Shown: piece after piece, positions 1-7,597 of the stretch
How the letters are laid out: each line of letters begins with the position of its first letter
Position numbering within the stretch: position 1 is the first letter of the stretch
Assembly (NCBI GenBank): GCA_002469525.1
Contig: DKME01000150.1
Location: 1,574-16,916 of the forward strand
From: Actinobacteria bacterium UBA7422
GTDB taxonomy: Bacteria; Actinomycetota; Actinomycetes; S36-B12
Direction of reading: 5' to 3'
Length of the DNA: 15,343 nucleotides
Position numbers and translations under genes: made by a program
Notes under the pieces: generated by a model
Told to the model about the DNA's origin: nothing
Database searches by the model: none
What the model saw: only the letters and a program-made list of their open reading frames with translations

Positions 1-2463
1 CGTGACCCTAATCCGCTCGCCCTCCTGGCTGCAACAAGCTCGCAGCGCCTAGCTGAATTGGCGGCAGACTCAGCTTTCGTGCAGGGGGTCAATGACAGGT
101 ACTCGGAATTACAGGATTACCTCAAGGAAAGCAGTTGGTTTAGTGAGCAAGTACGCGCGGAATCGGCTTCATCATGCATCACGGGAATTGCGTATTTTTC
201 CCCCGAATTTGGAGTTACGGCCGCGCTTCCGCAGTATTCAGGTGGGTTAGGGATCCTGGCGGGGGACCACCTTAAAAGTGCCAGTGATCTGGGTGTTCCA
301 ATAACAGGAATCGGCTTGTTTTACCGATCAGGGTATTTCCACCAATCACTTAGCTTGGATGGCTGGCAATTAGAGGAATACCCGGTAACCAGTCCAGAGG
401 CCAGTCCAGTCACCCTGCTGCGAGAAGAAACGGGCGAACCAACCCTGATTTCAATTTCCATTCCACATGGTGAAAAACTGTTTGCACAGGTGTGGGTTGC
501 CCATGTTGGTCGTGTCCCGTTGCTTCTACTCGACTCTGATGTGGAATCCAACGACTCAACGCGTAGGGGAGTGACGGATCGGCTTTATGGAGGTGGAGTT
601 GAGGATCGACTGACCCAGGAACTCCTCTTAGGTGTTGGCGGCGTTCGTGCGCTGCGCGCCTATACACGCATAGCGAAGGCGCCGGCTCCGAATGTTTTCC
701 ATACAAATGAAGGACATGCTGGCTTCCTAGGCATCGAACGAATGCGCGAACTTATCCAAGGCCACGAGGGCCTTAACTTTGCGCAGGCACTTGAAGCAAC
801 TCGCGCAAGCACGGTCTTTACAACACATACACCCGTCTCAGCTGGGATTGATCGCTTTCCCGCTGAACTGATTAGGAATTGCTTTACCGGCGAGGGATCA
901 ATTTCCCACATGCCCGTGGATTCGATTATGGCGCTGGGCTTAGAACCTAATGGCGAATTCTTCAATATGGCCATGATGGGATTCGCGCTCGCCGGTCGCG
1001 CCAATGGTGTGAGCCTGCTGCATGGGGAAGTCTCGCGCGACATGTTCTCGAACCTTTGGCCAGGTTTTGACAATTCAGATATTCCCATCACTTCGATCAC
1101 GAACGGAGTGCACGCCCCAACATGGGTTTCCCCAAAAATCTTTGCTCTGGCAAAGAAGCAGATAGGGATCACTAGCCCCGATGAAATATGGGAGCGCATT
1201 GATGAGATACCCGAATCCGACCTTTGGCATGCCAAACGTGAAATGCGAACAGAATTAGTAGATATGGCCCGCAGGCGGGTTAAGCGTGCATGGCTTGCTC
1301 GAGGCAAAACAGCCGTGGAACTTGACTGGGTTGATTCCGCACTCGACCCTGATGTTCTTACTATTGGCTTTGCCCGTCGAGTGCCTTCGTACAAGCGACT
1401 CACATTGATGTTGCGTGACCCGGAGAGACTTCGCGGACTACTCACGCATCCTGTGCATCCGGTCCAACTTGTGATTGCAGGAAAGGCTCACCCAGCGGAT
1501 GAAGGTGGAAAGGCACTAATCCAGCAACTCGTGCAATTCGCCGATGAAAGTGATGTTCGAGATCGAATCGTTTTCCTACCGAACTATGAAATTGAAATGG
1601 CAACGACCCTGTACCCGGGTTGTGACGTGTGGCTCAACAACCCCATTAGGCCGCTAGAAGCAAGTGGGACATCTGGCATGAAGGCCGCGCTCAACGCCGG
1701 ACTGAACCTGTCGATCATGGACGGGTGGTGGGACGAATGGTTTGACGGAAATAATGGCTGGGCGATTCCTTCAGCGGATTTGATTTACGACGCTGAGAAG
1801 CGTGACGCTTTAGAAGCAGAAGCTCTGTACTCATTGATTGAGTCTCGAGTTGCGCCCACTTTTTACCGCCGTGACGACGACGGTGTTCCACTTGAATGGG
1901 TTGCCATGATGCGACACACCATGAAATTTACCGGACCGAAAGTTCTCGCGACCCGAATGGTGCGCGAGTACGTTGAGCGCCTGTATGCCCCTGCAGCCGA
2001 AAGCGGTCAGCGTGCATGTGCTGACTCGTATGCGCTAGCAAAAGAGATGGCCGAGTGGAAGTCTTGGATAATTCCTCGCTGGAATGAAATACGAATCGAA
2101 CACGTTGAAGTTTCAGGTGAGCAGGGTGTTACACATGTGGGTTCCCAACTCCATGTCAGCGTTTACGTAATGCTGGGTGAAATCGGACCGGGCAATATCG
2201 ATCTCAGTGTGATCACTGGGCCAACGGGAGAATACGACCAAATTCTGAAACCAAGATCGGTTTCGTTTCGTAATCCCAAGGATTTGGGAAATAATCGGTG
2301 GCAGTACCAAGGAGTGATCACACTCATGGAGAGTGGATCAGTCGGCTTTTCGGTTCGAATCATGCCGGAGCATCACGGCTTGATCAACCGTTCCGAATTG
2401 GGACTGCAAGTTGTCCCTGGTGCTGACTCACAAGGCTTACTGACAGATTACCCCCTGCGCTAA
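1..2463 (+). CDS. glgP: Alpha-glucan (glycogen/maltodextrin) phosphorylase, 5'-truncated by window edge
   Basis: GT35 enzyme that uses phosphate to release glucose-1-phosphate from the non-reducing ends of alpha-1,4-glucan, with PLP as cofactor, in the cytoplasm. The reading frame is open from base 1, and the first residues (RDPNPLALLAATSSQRLAEL) match the N-terminal DUF3417-type region of actinobacterial GlgP. The TTG at 58 is therefore not the start. Roughly 50 N-terminal residues lie outside the window, judging by the ~860-residue family length against 820 codons here. Visible blocks are YFSPEFG and YSGGLGILAGDHLKSASDLG (substrate domain), NEGHAGF, TTHTPVSAGIDRF, ITNGVHAPTW, VPSYKR and the PLP site EASGTSGMKAALN, whose lysine codon is at 1681-1683. 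It belongs to the compact TIGR02094-like group rather than the E. coli GlgP/MalP type. It ends 25 bases from the convergent glgX gene, its natural partner in glycogen breakdown. Confidence 0.95.
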   Translation, partial: RDPNPLALLAATSSQRLAELAADSAFVQGVNDRYSELQDYLKESSWFSEQVRAESASSCITGIAYFSPEFGVTAALPQYSGGLGILAGDHLKSASDLGVPITGIGLFYRSGYFHQSLSLDGWQLEEYPVTSPEASPVTLLREETGEPTLISISIPHGEKLFAQVWVAHVGRVPLLLLDSDVESNDSTRRGVTDRLYGGGVEDRLTQELLLGVGGVRALRAYTRIAKAPAPNVFHTNEGHAGFLGIERMRELIQGHEGLNFAQALEATRASTVFTTHTPVSAGIDRFPAELIRNCFTGEGSISHMPVDSIMALGLEPNGEFFNMAMMGFALAGRANGVSLLHGEVSRDMFSNLWPGFDNSDIPITSITNGVHAPTWVSPKIFALAKKQIGITSPDEIWERIDEIPESDLWHAKREMRTELVDMARRRVKRAWLARGKTAVELDWVDSALDPDVLTIGFARRVPSYKRLTLMLRDPERLRGLLTHPVHPVQLVIAGKAHPADEGGKALIQQLVQFADESDVRDRIVFLPNYEIEMATTLYPGCDVWLNNPIRPLEASGTSGMKAALNAGLNLSIMDGWWDEWFDGNNGWAIPSADLIYDAEKRDALEAEALYSLIESRVAPTFYRRDDDGVPLEWVAMMRHTMKFTGPKVLATRMVREYVERLYAPAAESGQRACADSYALAKEMAEWKSWIIPRWNEIRIEHVEVSGEQGVTHVGSQLHVSVYVMLGEIGPGNIDLSVITGPTGEYDQILKPRSVSFRNPKDLGNNRWQYQGVITLMESGSVGFSVRIMPEHHGLINRSELGLQVVPGADSQGLLTDYPLR

Positions 2464-2491
2464 ACATTAGCCCTGCGCTGATGACTAGTCA
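2453..2491. repeat. Imperfect 18-bp tandem duplication plus 10-bp palindrome at the glgP/glgX junction
   Basis: CCCTGCGCT occurs at 2453-2461 and again at 2471-2479. The flanking nine bases are also partly alike (14 of 18 positions overall), so this looks like a small tandem duplication across the glgP stop codon. The perfect palindrome TGACTAGTCA follows at 2482-2491 and overlaps the glgX stop. A 6-bp hairpin with one bulged base can form (CGCTGA 2476-2481 with TCAGGCG 2489-2495). There is no T-run on either strand, so it is not a convincing intrinsic terminator, although it sits where a bidirectional one would be expected. Confidence 0.4.
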
Positions 2492-4582
2492 GGCGACTAT
2501 GTCTGTTACGTGAGTCTGTGCCGTGAGAACGTAGGTTGATCGAGGCTGGCATACCAATGCCTCACCTGCGTGGTAAATCTGTTCGCTCGGTTGCCCGTTT
2601 GTTGCGAAGGTGTCCAAGATCGCCACATAGGTCAGTGCATATGGAGCGCCGGGAAGTATGAATTCCACGGGCTCGCTCCCGGTGTGAAAAATGGCGAGGA
2701 GGCTCTCTGTGGCTGTATCACTCGGAGAAAGGAACATGCCGAGTGAGTTGTTTTCGCCCAGATGCCAGTCGGAAATTTCTACGGAATCAGGCCCAAACCA
2801 TGCGAGGTCTTTAGGGCCTCCAGCGAAGTTTGGCTCACCATGGTAGAAATCCAAGGGACGCAGCATCGGGTGAGAGCGTCGAATATGAGCCATGGTCGCA
2901 ACGAAATCCACGAGATCCCAGTCCTGCTGGTCTAGATCCCAGTCCAGCCACGCAAGGTGATTGTCCTGACAGTAGACATTGTTGTTCCCCTGTTGTGTTT
3001 TGTGAAGTTCGTCGCCCGAGGTAATCATGGGAACACCCCCGGACAGGAAGAGAGTTGCGAGGAAGTTTCGAACCATGCGAGCGCGAGTAGTGAGAATTTC
3101 GGGATCCTGCGATGGGCCTTCAACTCCAAAATTGTAGGACCGATTGTTATCAGTGCCATCCCGATTCTGCTCTAAATTTGCTTCATTGTGTTTTTCGTTG
3201 AAACTCACAAGGTCCAACAAAGTGAAGCCGTCATGGGCGGTTATGAAGTTAATTGATGTGTAAGGATCTGTGCCAGGGCCACCGTAGAGGTCTTGTGAGC
3301 CCGAAAGCCTCCAGCCGATTCCTGCAATCCCGCTTTCACCACGCCAGAAATCTCGGACATCATCACGGTACTTGTCGTTCCACTCACTCCACAGCGGTGG
3401 GAAAGAGCCAACTTGGTAACCACCGGGCCCGACATCCCACGGTTCCGCAATGAGTTTTGAACGGCGCAGAATTGGATCCTGCGCGATCGTGGTGAGGAAA
3501 TTGCCCAACATGTCAACTTCATGAAATGACCGTGCGAGTGTTGACGCTAAGTCAAAGCGGAATCCGTCAACATGCATTTCACTCACCCAATAGCGCAGGG
3601 AGTCCATAATTAGTTGAAGTGCTTGAGGCTGAGCAGCGTTGATCGTATTGCCACAACCGGCAAAGTTGACGTAGTCACCGGTATCAGTTAGTCGGTAGAA
3701 ATCTCTATTGTTTATCCCTTTAAACGAAAGACTCGGACCCAGCGTCCCACCTTCGGCGGTGTGGTTGTAAACAACGTCAAGGATTACCTCGATTCCTGCA
3801 GAGTGAAGCTCCTTAACCATGAACTTAAAGTCGTCGATTTGATTTCCGGGTGAGCTTGCATAGTCGGCATGCGGAGCGAAAAAGCCGAGAGTGTTGTAAC
3901 CCCAGTAGTTTGATAAGCCTGTTTCCATTAAATGAACTTCGTTAACAAAATGCTGAATAGGTAAAAGCTCAATTGCGGAGACCCCAATGTGTACAAGATG
4001 TTCGATCACAGCCTTGTGAGCAATTCCTCTAAAAGTTCCCCGATCTCGTTCAGGAACTGCGGGGTGTAGATAAGTCAACCCTTTGACATGTGCCTCATAG
4101 ATCACCGTCTCGTTCCAGGGACGTTCAAGCGGCCTGTCGCCGTCCCAGTTGAAATCAGATGACACGGTGAGGCCGTGCGGGACAAAGTCTCGACTATCCA
4201 GTGTTGACATTACATTGGGGTCTTCGAACGAATAGTCAAATATTGCTGGATCGTTTCGAAGGTCGCCTGTGATCGCCCGAGCATAAGGATCAAGAAGGAA
4301 TTTGTGCGGATTGAATCGCATGCCGCTTTGAGGGTCCCAGGGGCCATGTACCCTGAATCCGTACCGGGTCCCTGGCCCAATGTTAGGAATTATCGAGTAG
4401 TGAACATTTTGGACCTGGTGTTCGAGGACATGGCGAGTTTCAGTGAACCCGGCTATTTCATCGCCGGTGATTACACAAAATTCGACCTTGTCAGCATGTG
4501 GGGCCCATAGTGAAACCTTCGCTTGACCATCTTCCCTGAGCGTGACTCCAAATGGATCCCAATGTCCAACCTTGGTGCGCAC
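2489..4582 (-). CDS. glgX: Glycogen debranching enzyme GlgX (GH13_11 isoamylase type)
   Basis: Hydrolyses alpha-1,6 branch points, typically of phosphorylase limit dextrins, releasing short maltodextrins. At 697 residues it has the usual GlgX/TreX length. An N-terminal CBM48-like beta domain (about residues 8-90) precedes the GH13 barrel. All four GH13 signature regions are present: DVVYNHT (269-275), GFRFDLA (340-346, nucleophile D344), IAEPWD (378-383, acid/base E380) and TAHDGF (448-453, transition-state stabiliser D451). The stretch NEKHNEANLEQNRDGTDNN after region IV is typical of the isoamylase/GlgX branch. The start is GTG at 4582; it places the CBM48 domain correctly and there is no good ATG nearby. 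The gene converges on glgP and is transcribed away from the enoyl-CoA hydratase across a 69-base divergent promoter region. A role in trehalose formation (TreX-like) cannot be separated from GlgX by sequence alone. Confidence 0.95.
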   Translation of the reverse strand: MRTKVGHWDPFGVTLREDGQAKVSLWAPHADKVEFCVITGDEIAGFTETRHVLEHQVQNVHYSIIPNIGPGTRYGFRVHGPWDPQSGMRFNPHKFLLDPYARAITGDLRNDPAIFDYSFEDPNVMSTLDSRDFVPHGLTVSSDFNWDGDRPLERPWNETVIYEAHVKGLTYLHPAVPERDRGTFRGIAHKAVIEHLVHIGVSAIELLPIQHFVNEVHLMETGLSNYWGYNTLGFFAPHADYASSPGNQIDDFKFMVKELHSAGIEVILDVVYNHTAEGGTLGPSLSFKGINNRDFYRLTDTGDYVNFAGCGNTINAAQPQALQLIMDSLRYWVSEMHVDGFRFDLASTLARSFHEVDMLGNFLTTIAQDPILRRSKLIAEPWDVGPGGYQVGSFPPLWSEWNDKYRDDVRDFWRGESGIAGIGWRLSGSQDLYGGPGTDPYTSINFITAHDGFTLLDLVSFNEKHNEANLEQNRDGTDNNRSYNFGVEGPSQDPEILTTRARMVRNFLATLFLSGGVPMITSGDELHKTQQGNNNVYCQDNHLAWLDWDLDQQDWDLVDFVATMAHIRRSHPMLRPLDFYHGEPNFAGGPKDLAWFGPDSVEISDWHLGENNSLGMFLSPSDTATESLLAIFHTGSEPVEFILPGAPYALTYVAILDTFATNGQPSEQIYHAGEALVCQPRSTYVLTAQTHVTDIVA

Positions 4583-4605
4583 CGCTCAAACCTACCGCGG
4601 AAGGG

Positions 4606-4634
4606 ATTATGGAACTTCCTCGTCTACTCCCCAA
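4606..4634 (-). promoter_or_regulatory. Candidate sigma-70-type promoter for glgX
   Basis: On the minus strand TTGGGG (4629-4634) is followed by a 17-base spacer and CATAAT (4606-4611), close to the TTGACA/TATAAT consensus. Transcription would start near 4598-4600, giving a leader of roughly 16-18 bases before the GTG, which has only a weak AGG upstream. A second hexamer, TAGGTT (4589-4594), lies exactly 6 bases before the GTG and could drive a leaderless transcript. The spacer contains the small inverted repeat GGAACTTCC (4611-4619), a possible operator. Confidence 0.45.
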
Positions 4635-4639
4635 TTGAG

Positions 4640-4645
4640 TAAGAT
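4640..4645 (+). promoter_or_regulatory. Candidate -10 element for a leaderless enoyl-CoA hydratase transcript
   Basis: TAAGAT fits the actinobacterial -10 pattern TANNNT and lies 6 bases before the ATG at 4652, so a standard transcription start would fall on the A of the start codon. No purine-rich Shine-Dalgarno sequence precedes the ATG, as expected for a leaderless mRNA. No clear -35 box is visible. The element lies next to the -35 box of the divergent glgX promoter, so the two promoters may interfere. Confidence 0.45.
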
Positions 4646-4651
4646 CCCGAT

Positions 4652-5476
4652 ATGAGTGAAGAATCCACAGCAAATGCCGAACCCAAAGAACTGCTCTCCA
4701 GAGAATTCATCCAGGTGGAACTTCGGGGGACCACGGCGGTCATTAACTTGCGGCGCCCGCCTATGAATGCGCTCAATATCGCTATGCAGAATGAAATCGC
4801 GGAAGCGGCAACTCTCGTCTCAGGTCACGCTGGAATTGATGCGGTTGTGCTCTATGGCGGCGAGAAAGTATTCGCGGCCGGTGCCGACGTCAAGGAAATG
4901 GCAAACATGACGTACACCGATATGGCACATGCCGCACATAAATTGCAAGCAGCATTTGAGTCGGTGGCCAAAATTTCCCAACCCACGATTGCGGCTATCA
5001 CGGGTTTTGCACTCGGCGGTGGGTTGGAACTCGCCATGTGCGCTGATTTTCGAGTCGCCGGTGACAATGTCAAACTTGGTCAGCCAGAAATCATGCTGGG
5101 AATTATTCCAGGAGCGGGTGGAACCCAACGCCTCCCACGCTTAATAGGCCAGTCACGTGCGAAGGAATTAATTTTTGGGGGTCACATGATCTCGGCGCAG
5201 CAAGCACTGGATATTGGACTCGTGAATCAAGTTGTTGAGCCAGCTCAGGTGCTCGACACGGCCCTTACTTGGGCGCAAAAATTCAGAGGGGGCCCAAAAA
5301 TAGCGCTGGCCGCGGCGAAGCGTGCGATAGACACTGGAGCAAATGTCGATTTGAAAACGGGACTTACAATCGAAAGCACCGAGTTCGCTGCGCTGTTCGC
5401 AACCCAGGATCAAAAGTCGGGCATGAATTCGTTCGTTAAAGACGGTCCCGGCAAAGCAACTTTTGTGGGCAGTTAA
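4652..5476 (+). CDS. Enoyl-CoA hydratase/isomerase family protein (crotonase fold)
   Basis: Probably hydrates trans-2-enoyl-CoA to 3-hydroxyacyl-CoA in fatty-acid beta-oxidation. It has 274 residues, normal for the family, with a slightly long polar N-terminus (about 17 residues). The CoA and oxyanion-hole segments AAGADVKEM (75-83) and GFALGGG (118-124) are present. Both acidic residues of true hydratases are kept: E126 in GGGLELAM and E146 in GQPEIMLG, 20 residues apart like Glu144/Glu164 of the rat mitochondrial enzyme, followed by IPGAGGTQRLPRLIG. Hydratase activity is therefore likely rather than only isomerase activity. It is first in a four-gene operon and its stop overlaps the methyltransferase start by one base (TAATG). 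The position recalls echA17 (Rv3039c) beside the methyltransferase Rv3038c in M. tuberculosis. The exact chain-length specificity cannot be told. Confidence 0.9.
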   Translation: MSEESTANAEPKELLSREFIQVELRGTTAVINLRRPPMNALNIAMQNEIAEAATLVSGHAGIDAVVLYGGEKVFAAGADVKEMANMTYTDMAHAAHKLQAAFESVAKISQPTIAAITGFALGGGLELAMCADFRVAGDNVKLGQPEIMLGIIPGAGGTQRLPRLIGQSRAKELIFGGHMISAQQALDIGLVNQVVEPAQVLDTALTWAQKFRGGPKIALAAAKRAIDTGANVDLKTGLTIESTEFAALFATQDQKSGMNSFVKDGPGKATFVGS

Positions 5477-6420
5477 TGGCATTCACCCAAGAGCAGTTTG
5501 ACCTTGCAAAATCTGATCCCAAACTAGCAAATATCGCTTATCACGACTGGGAAGCTGAGTCCTATGACGAAAAGTGGTCGATTTCCTATGATCAGCGATG
5601 CGTGGATTACGCCAGAAACTGTTTTGATCACGTCGTACCCTCTGAGCTTCAGGGTCCCGAATTAGCGGCAGCAACCGTCGTCGAGATTGGTTCTGGAACG
5701 GGCTTCTTCCTTCTTAATCTGATGCAGTCAGGCATTGGTGGCACGGGAATAGTGACTGACCTTAGTTCTGGCATGGTCTCCGTTGCGGTTCGCAACGGGA
5801 AGGGGTTGGGACTTAATGTCACAGGGCTAGTTGCTGATGCCGAACGGCTTCCTTTCGTAGATTCAAGTGTTGACCTGGTCGTTGGCCATGCGGTTTTACA
5901 CCATGTTCCCGATCTGGACGCGCTATTTTCCGAGGTGATCCGGGTGCTACGACCAGGAGGTCGTTTTGTGTTTTGTGGTGAACCGACGCAGAAGGGTGAC
6001 GTAGTTGCACGTGCGTTGTCGCGGTTAACCTGGTGGACGAGTACACGGGTGACGAAGTTGCCTCTGTTAGCAGAAAAGTGGGCCCGGCCTCAAGCTGAGC
6101 TGAGTGCATCCTCCCGCGAGGCCGCATTGGAATCGGTTGTCGACATTCACACATTTGATCCGGATCAGCTTGCACGTATTGCACTCCGCAAGGGTTGTGT
6201 TGAAGTCAGCACGGTGACAGAGGAGTTGACCGCGTCTTGGTTCGGTTGGCCGGTTCGAACGTTTGAGAGTTCGGTCAAGTCCGATTCCCTTGGCCTGGGC
6301 TGGGCCAATTTTGCTTTTGGAACATGGAAAAAACTCGAAACCTTGGATCGCAACATCCTTAGCAAAGTCGTCCCCGACAAGTATTTTTACAACGTGTGCA
6401 TTACTGGGGTTGCACCTTAA
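5476..6420 (+). CDS. Class I SAM-dependent methyltransferase (Rv3038c-like)
   Basis: Transfers a methyl group from S-adenosylmethionine; the acceptor is unknown. The 314-residue protein has a Rossmann methyltransferase core: motif I EIGSGTG (70-76), an acidic residue after strand 2 (TDLS, D95), DAERLPF (121-127) and the UbiE-like segment VLHHVPD followed by LRPGG (158-162). The N-terminal block YHDWEAESYDEKWSISYDQR (22-41) is distinctive and, from memory, typical of mycobacterial Rv3038c, which also adjoins an enoyl-CoA hydratase gene. The C-terminal ~150 residues are outside the common core and may hold the acceptor site. It is coupled to the hydratase by a TAATG overlap and followed 13 bases later by the glycosyltransferase. 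The context suggests a glycan or lipid acceptor, for example sugar hydroxyls of a polymethylated glucan, but nothing in the sequence fixes this. A role in quinone methylation is less likely, as no quinone genes are near. Confidence 0.85.
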   Translation: MAFTQEQFDLAKSDPKLANIAYHDWEAESYDEKWSISYDQRCVDYARNCFDHVVPSELQGPELAAATVVEIGSGTGFFLLNLMQSGIGGTGIVTDLSSGMVSVAVRNGKGLGLNVTGLVADAERLPFVDSSVDLVVGHAVLHHVPDLDALFSEVIRVLRPGGRFVFCGEPTQKGDVVARALSRLTWWTSTRVTKLPLLAEKWARPQAELSASSREAALESVVDIHTFDPDQLARIALRKGCVEVSTVTEELTASWFGWPVRTFESSVKSDSLGLGWANFAFGTWKKLETLDRNILSKVVPDKYFYNVCITGVAP

Positions 6421-6433
6421 CCGGAGCTTGCAC

Positions 6434-7597
6434 ATGCGAATCCTGCACTTTTCCTGGGAGTACCCACCTGTCATGTATGGCGGGCTGGGTACTCACGTTT
6501 TGGCTCTTACTCAAGAGCAGGCCCGCCGAGGCCATCAAGTCACTGTGATTACTCAAGCGGTCCCAGGGGATCCCGATTCAAGTTGCCTGGTCGACGGTGT
6601 TTGGGTGATTCGTGTGGCGAATTACTACGAGGACGCGCTGTTCACTCAAGCGAACTTCGACTATTGGGTTCATGGTTTTGCTTTGGCGAGTCAACAGGCT
6701 TGCGATCATATGGAAATTGCACCGGAAGTGATCCATGCACACGACTGGGTGACCGCGGTTCAACTTGAAGGCGCCTCGACTTTTCTCTCTGTCCCGAGTG
6801 TGCTCACGATCCATGCAACAGAGTTTGGGAGACACAACGGTTGGCTCGCCTCGAAGCTTTCGCGTCATGTCTACGCGCGCGAACGCAAGGCTATAGCGGC
6901 GGCGGACGCCTTAATTGTTTGCAGTGAATTTATGTCACATGAGATCCGCAACGGATACGGAGTAGCGCCGAAAAAACTGGAAGTAATTCCCAACGGTATC
7001 CAGTCACTGGGCCCTGTAGCAAAGAACACGCTCACTGATCGTCATGACGGTGACCCCGATGAATTCGTGATTGGTTTTTTGGGACGGCTTGAGTGGGAAA
7101 AGGGAGTTCACCACGTTATCGACGCCATGGCATTGATTCAGAATCGAAGTATTCGTTTGGAAATCGCAGGAATCGGAAGTCAGGTTGAAGAACTACGTAA
7201 CAAAGTAGCGCGCAAGGACTTGAATCACAGGGTTTCATTCCTCGGGCACATACAGGAAGTCGATCGAATACGTACGTTGCAGTCGTGGGACGTAGCTGTA
7301 ATCCCATCGAGTTACGAACCTTTCGGGATCGTGGCGCTTGAGCTTGGGCAACTCAGAGTGTCCCTCATCACTTCGCATGTGGGAGGGCTAGCTGACATAG
7401 TTCCCTCAAGTGACTTCGGTTATCCGATTAAGGCAATCGATGGAGCATCGATCGCACTCCAGATCAATTCAATATTTGACAATCCAGTGGAAGCCCGTGA
7501 GCGAGCAGATCGCTTAGCCGGTCGTATCGAATCTCGCTACACCTGGAATCAGGTAACCACGGCCACCGACCGTGTCTATGAAGTGGTGACGAAGTGA
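6434..7597 (+). CDS. GT4 family alpha-glucan glycosyltransferase (Rv3032-like)
   Basis: Retaining GT-B glycosyltransferase, 387 residues. I place the start at ATG 6434, with GGAG at 6423-6426 and the family N-terminus MRILHFSWEYPPVMYGGLGT. The frame stays open to an ATG at 6263, but those 57 codons lie inside the methyltransferase gene and do not resemble the family. Seen: the glycine-rich loop GGLGTH (16-21), HAHDW (101-105), TIHATEFGRHNGW (125-137), GRLEWEKG (217-224) and the E-x7-E nucleotide-sugar motif from E295 to E303 (EPFGIVALE). These blocks closely match my memory of M. tuberculosis Rv3032, the alpha-1,4-glucosyltransferase implicated in elongating methylglucose lipopolysaccharide and glycogen-like glucan. 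UDP-glucose or ADP-glucose is the likely donor. It lies between the methyltransferase and the acyltransferase and overlaps the latter by four bases (GTGA). A GlgA-like glycogen synthase role is the main alternative. Confidence 0.88.
   Translation: MRILHFSWEYPPVMYGGLGTHVLALTQEQARRGHQVTVITQAVPGDPDSSCLVDGVWVIRVANYYEDALFTQANFDYWVHGFALASQQACDHMEIAPEVIHAHDWVTAVQLEGASTFLSVPSVLTIHATEFGRHNGWLASKLSRHVYARERKAIAAADALIVCSEFMSHEIRNGYGVAPKKLEVIPNGIQSLGPVAKNTLTDRHDGDPDEFVIGFLGRLEWEKGVHHVIDAMALIQNRSIRLEIAGIGSQVEELRNKVARKDLNHRVSFLGHIQEVDRIRTLQSWDVAVIPSSYEPFGIVALELGQLRVSLITSHVGGLADIVPSSDFGYPIKAIDGASIALQINSIFDNPVEARERADRLAGRIESRYTWNQVTTATDRVYEVVTK

Noticed and set aside
660..1445. Long minus-strand open frame of 261 codons inside glgP
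   Set aside because: The translation is rich in Ser, Arg and Ala, shows no recognisable domain, and is antisense to strongly conserved GlgP blocks. It is a coding shadow.
2464..2495. Intrinsic bidirectional terminator between glgP and glgX
   Set aside because: The hairpin is short and bulged and has no T-run on either strand, so I list it only as a repeat.
4491..4673. Minus-strand 60-codon frame across the glgX start
   Set aside because: It overlaps glgX and the enoyl-CoA hydratase in other frames, has no recognisable motif, and occupies the divergent promoter region.
6263..6433. N-terminal 57-codon extension of the GT4 gene
   Set aside because: It overlaps the methyltransferase gene in another frame and has no family similarity. 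ATG 6434 has a GGAG ribosome binding site and the proper family N-terminus.
6067..6474. Minus-strand 135-codon frame opposite the methyltransferase and GT4 start
   Set aside because: Antisense shadow of two well-supported genes, with no ribosome binding site and no family resemblance.
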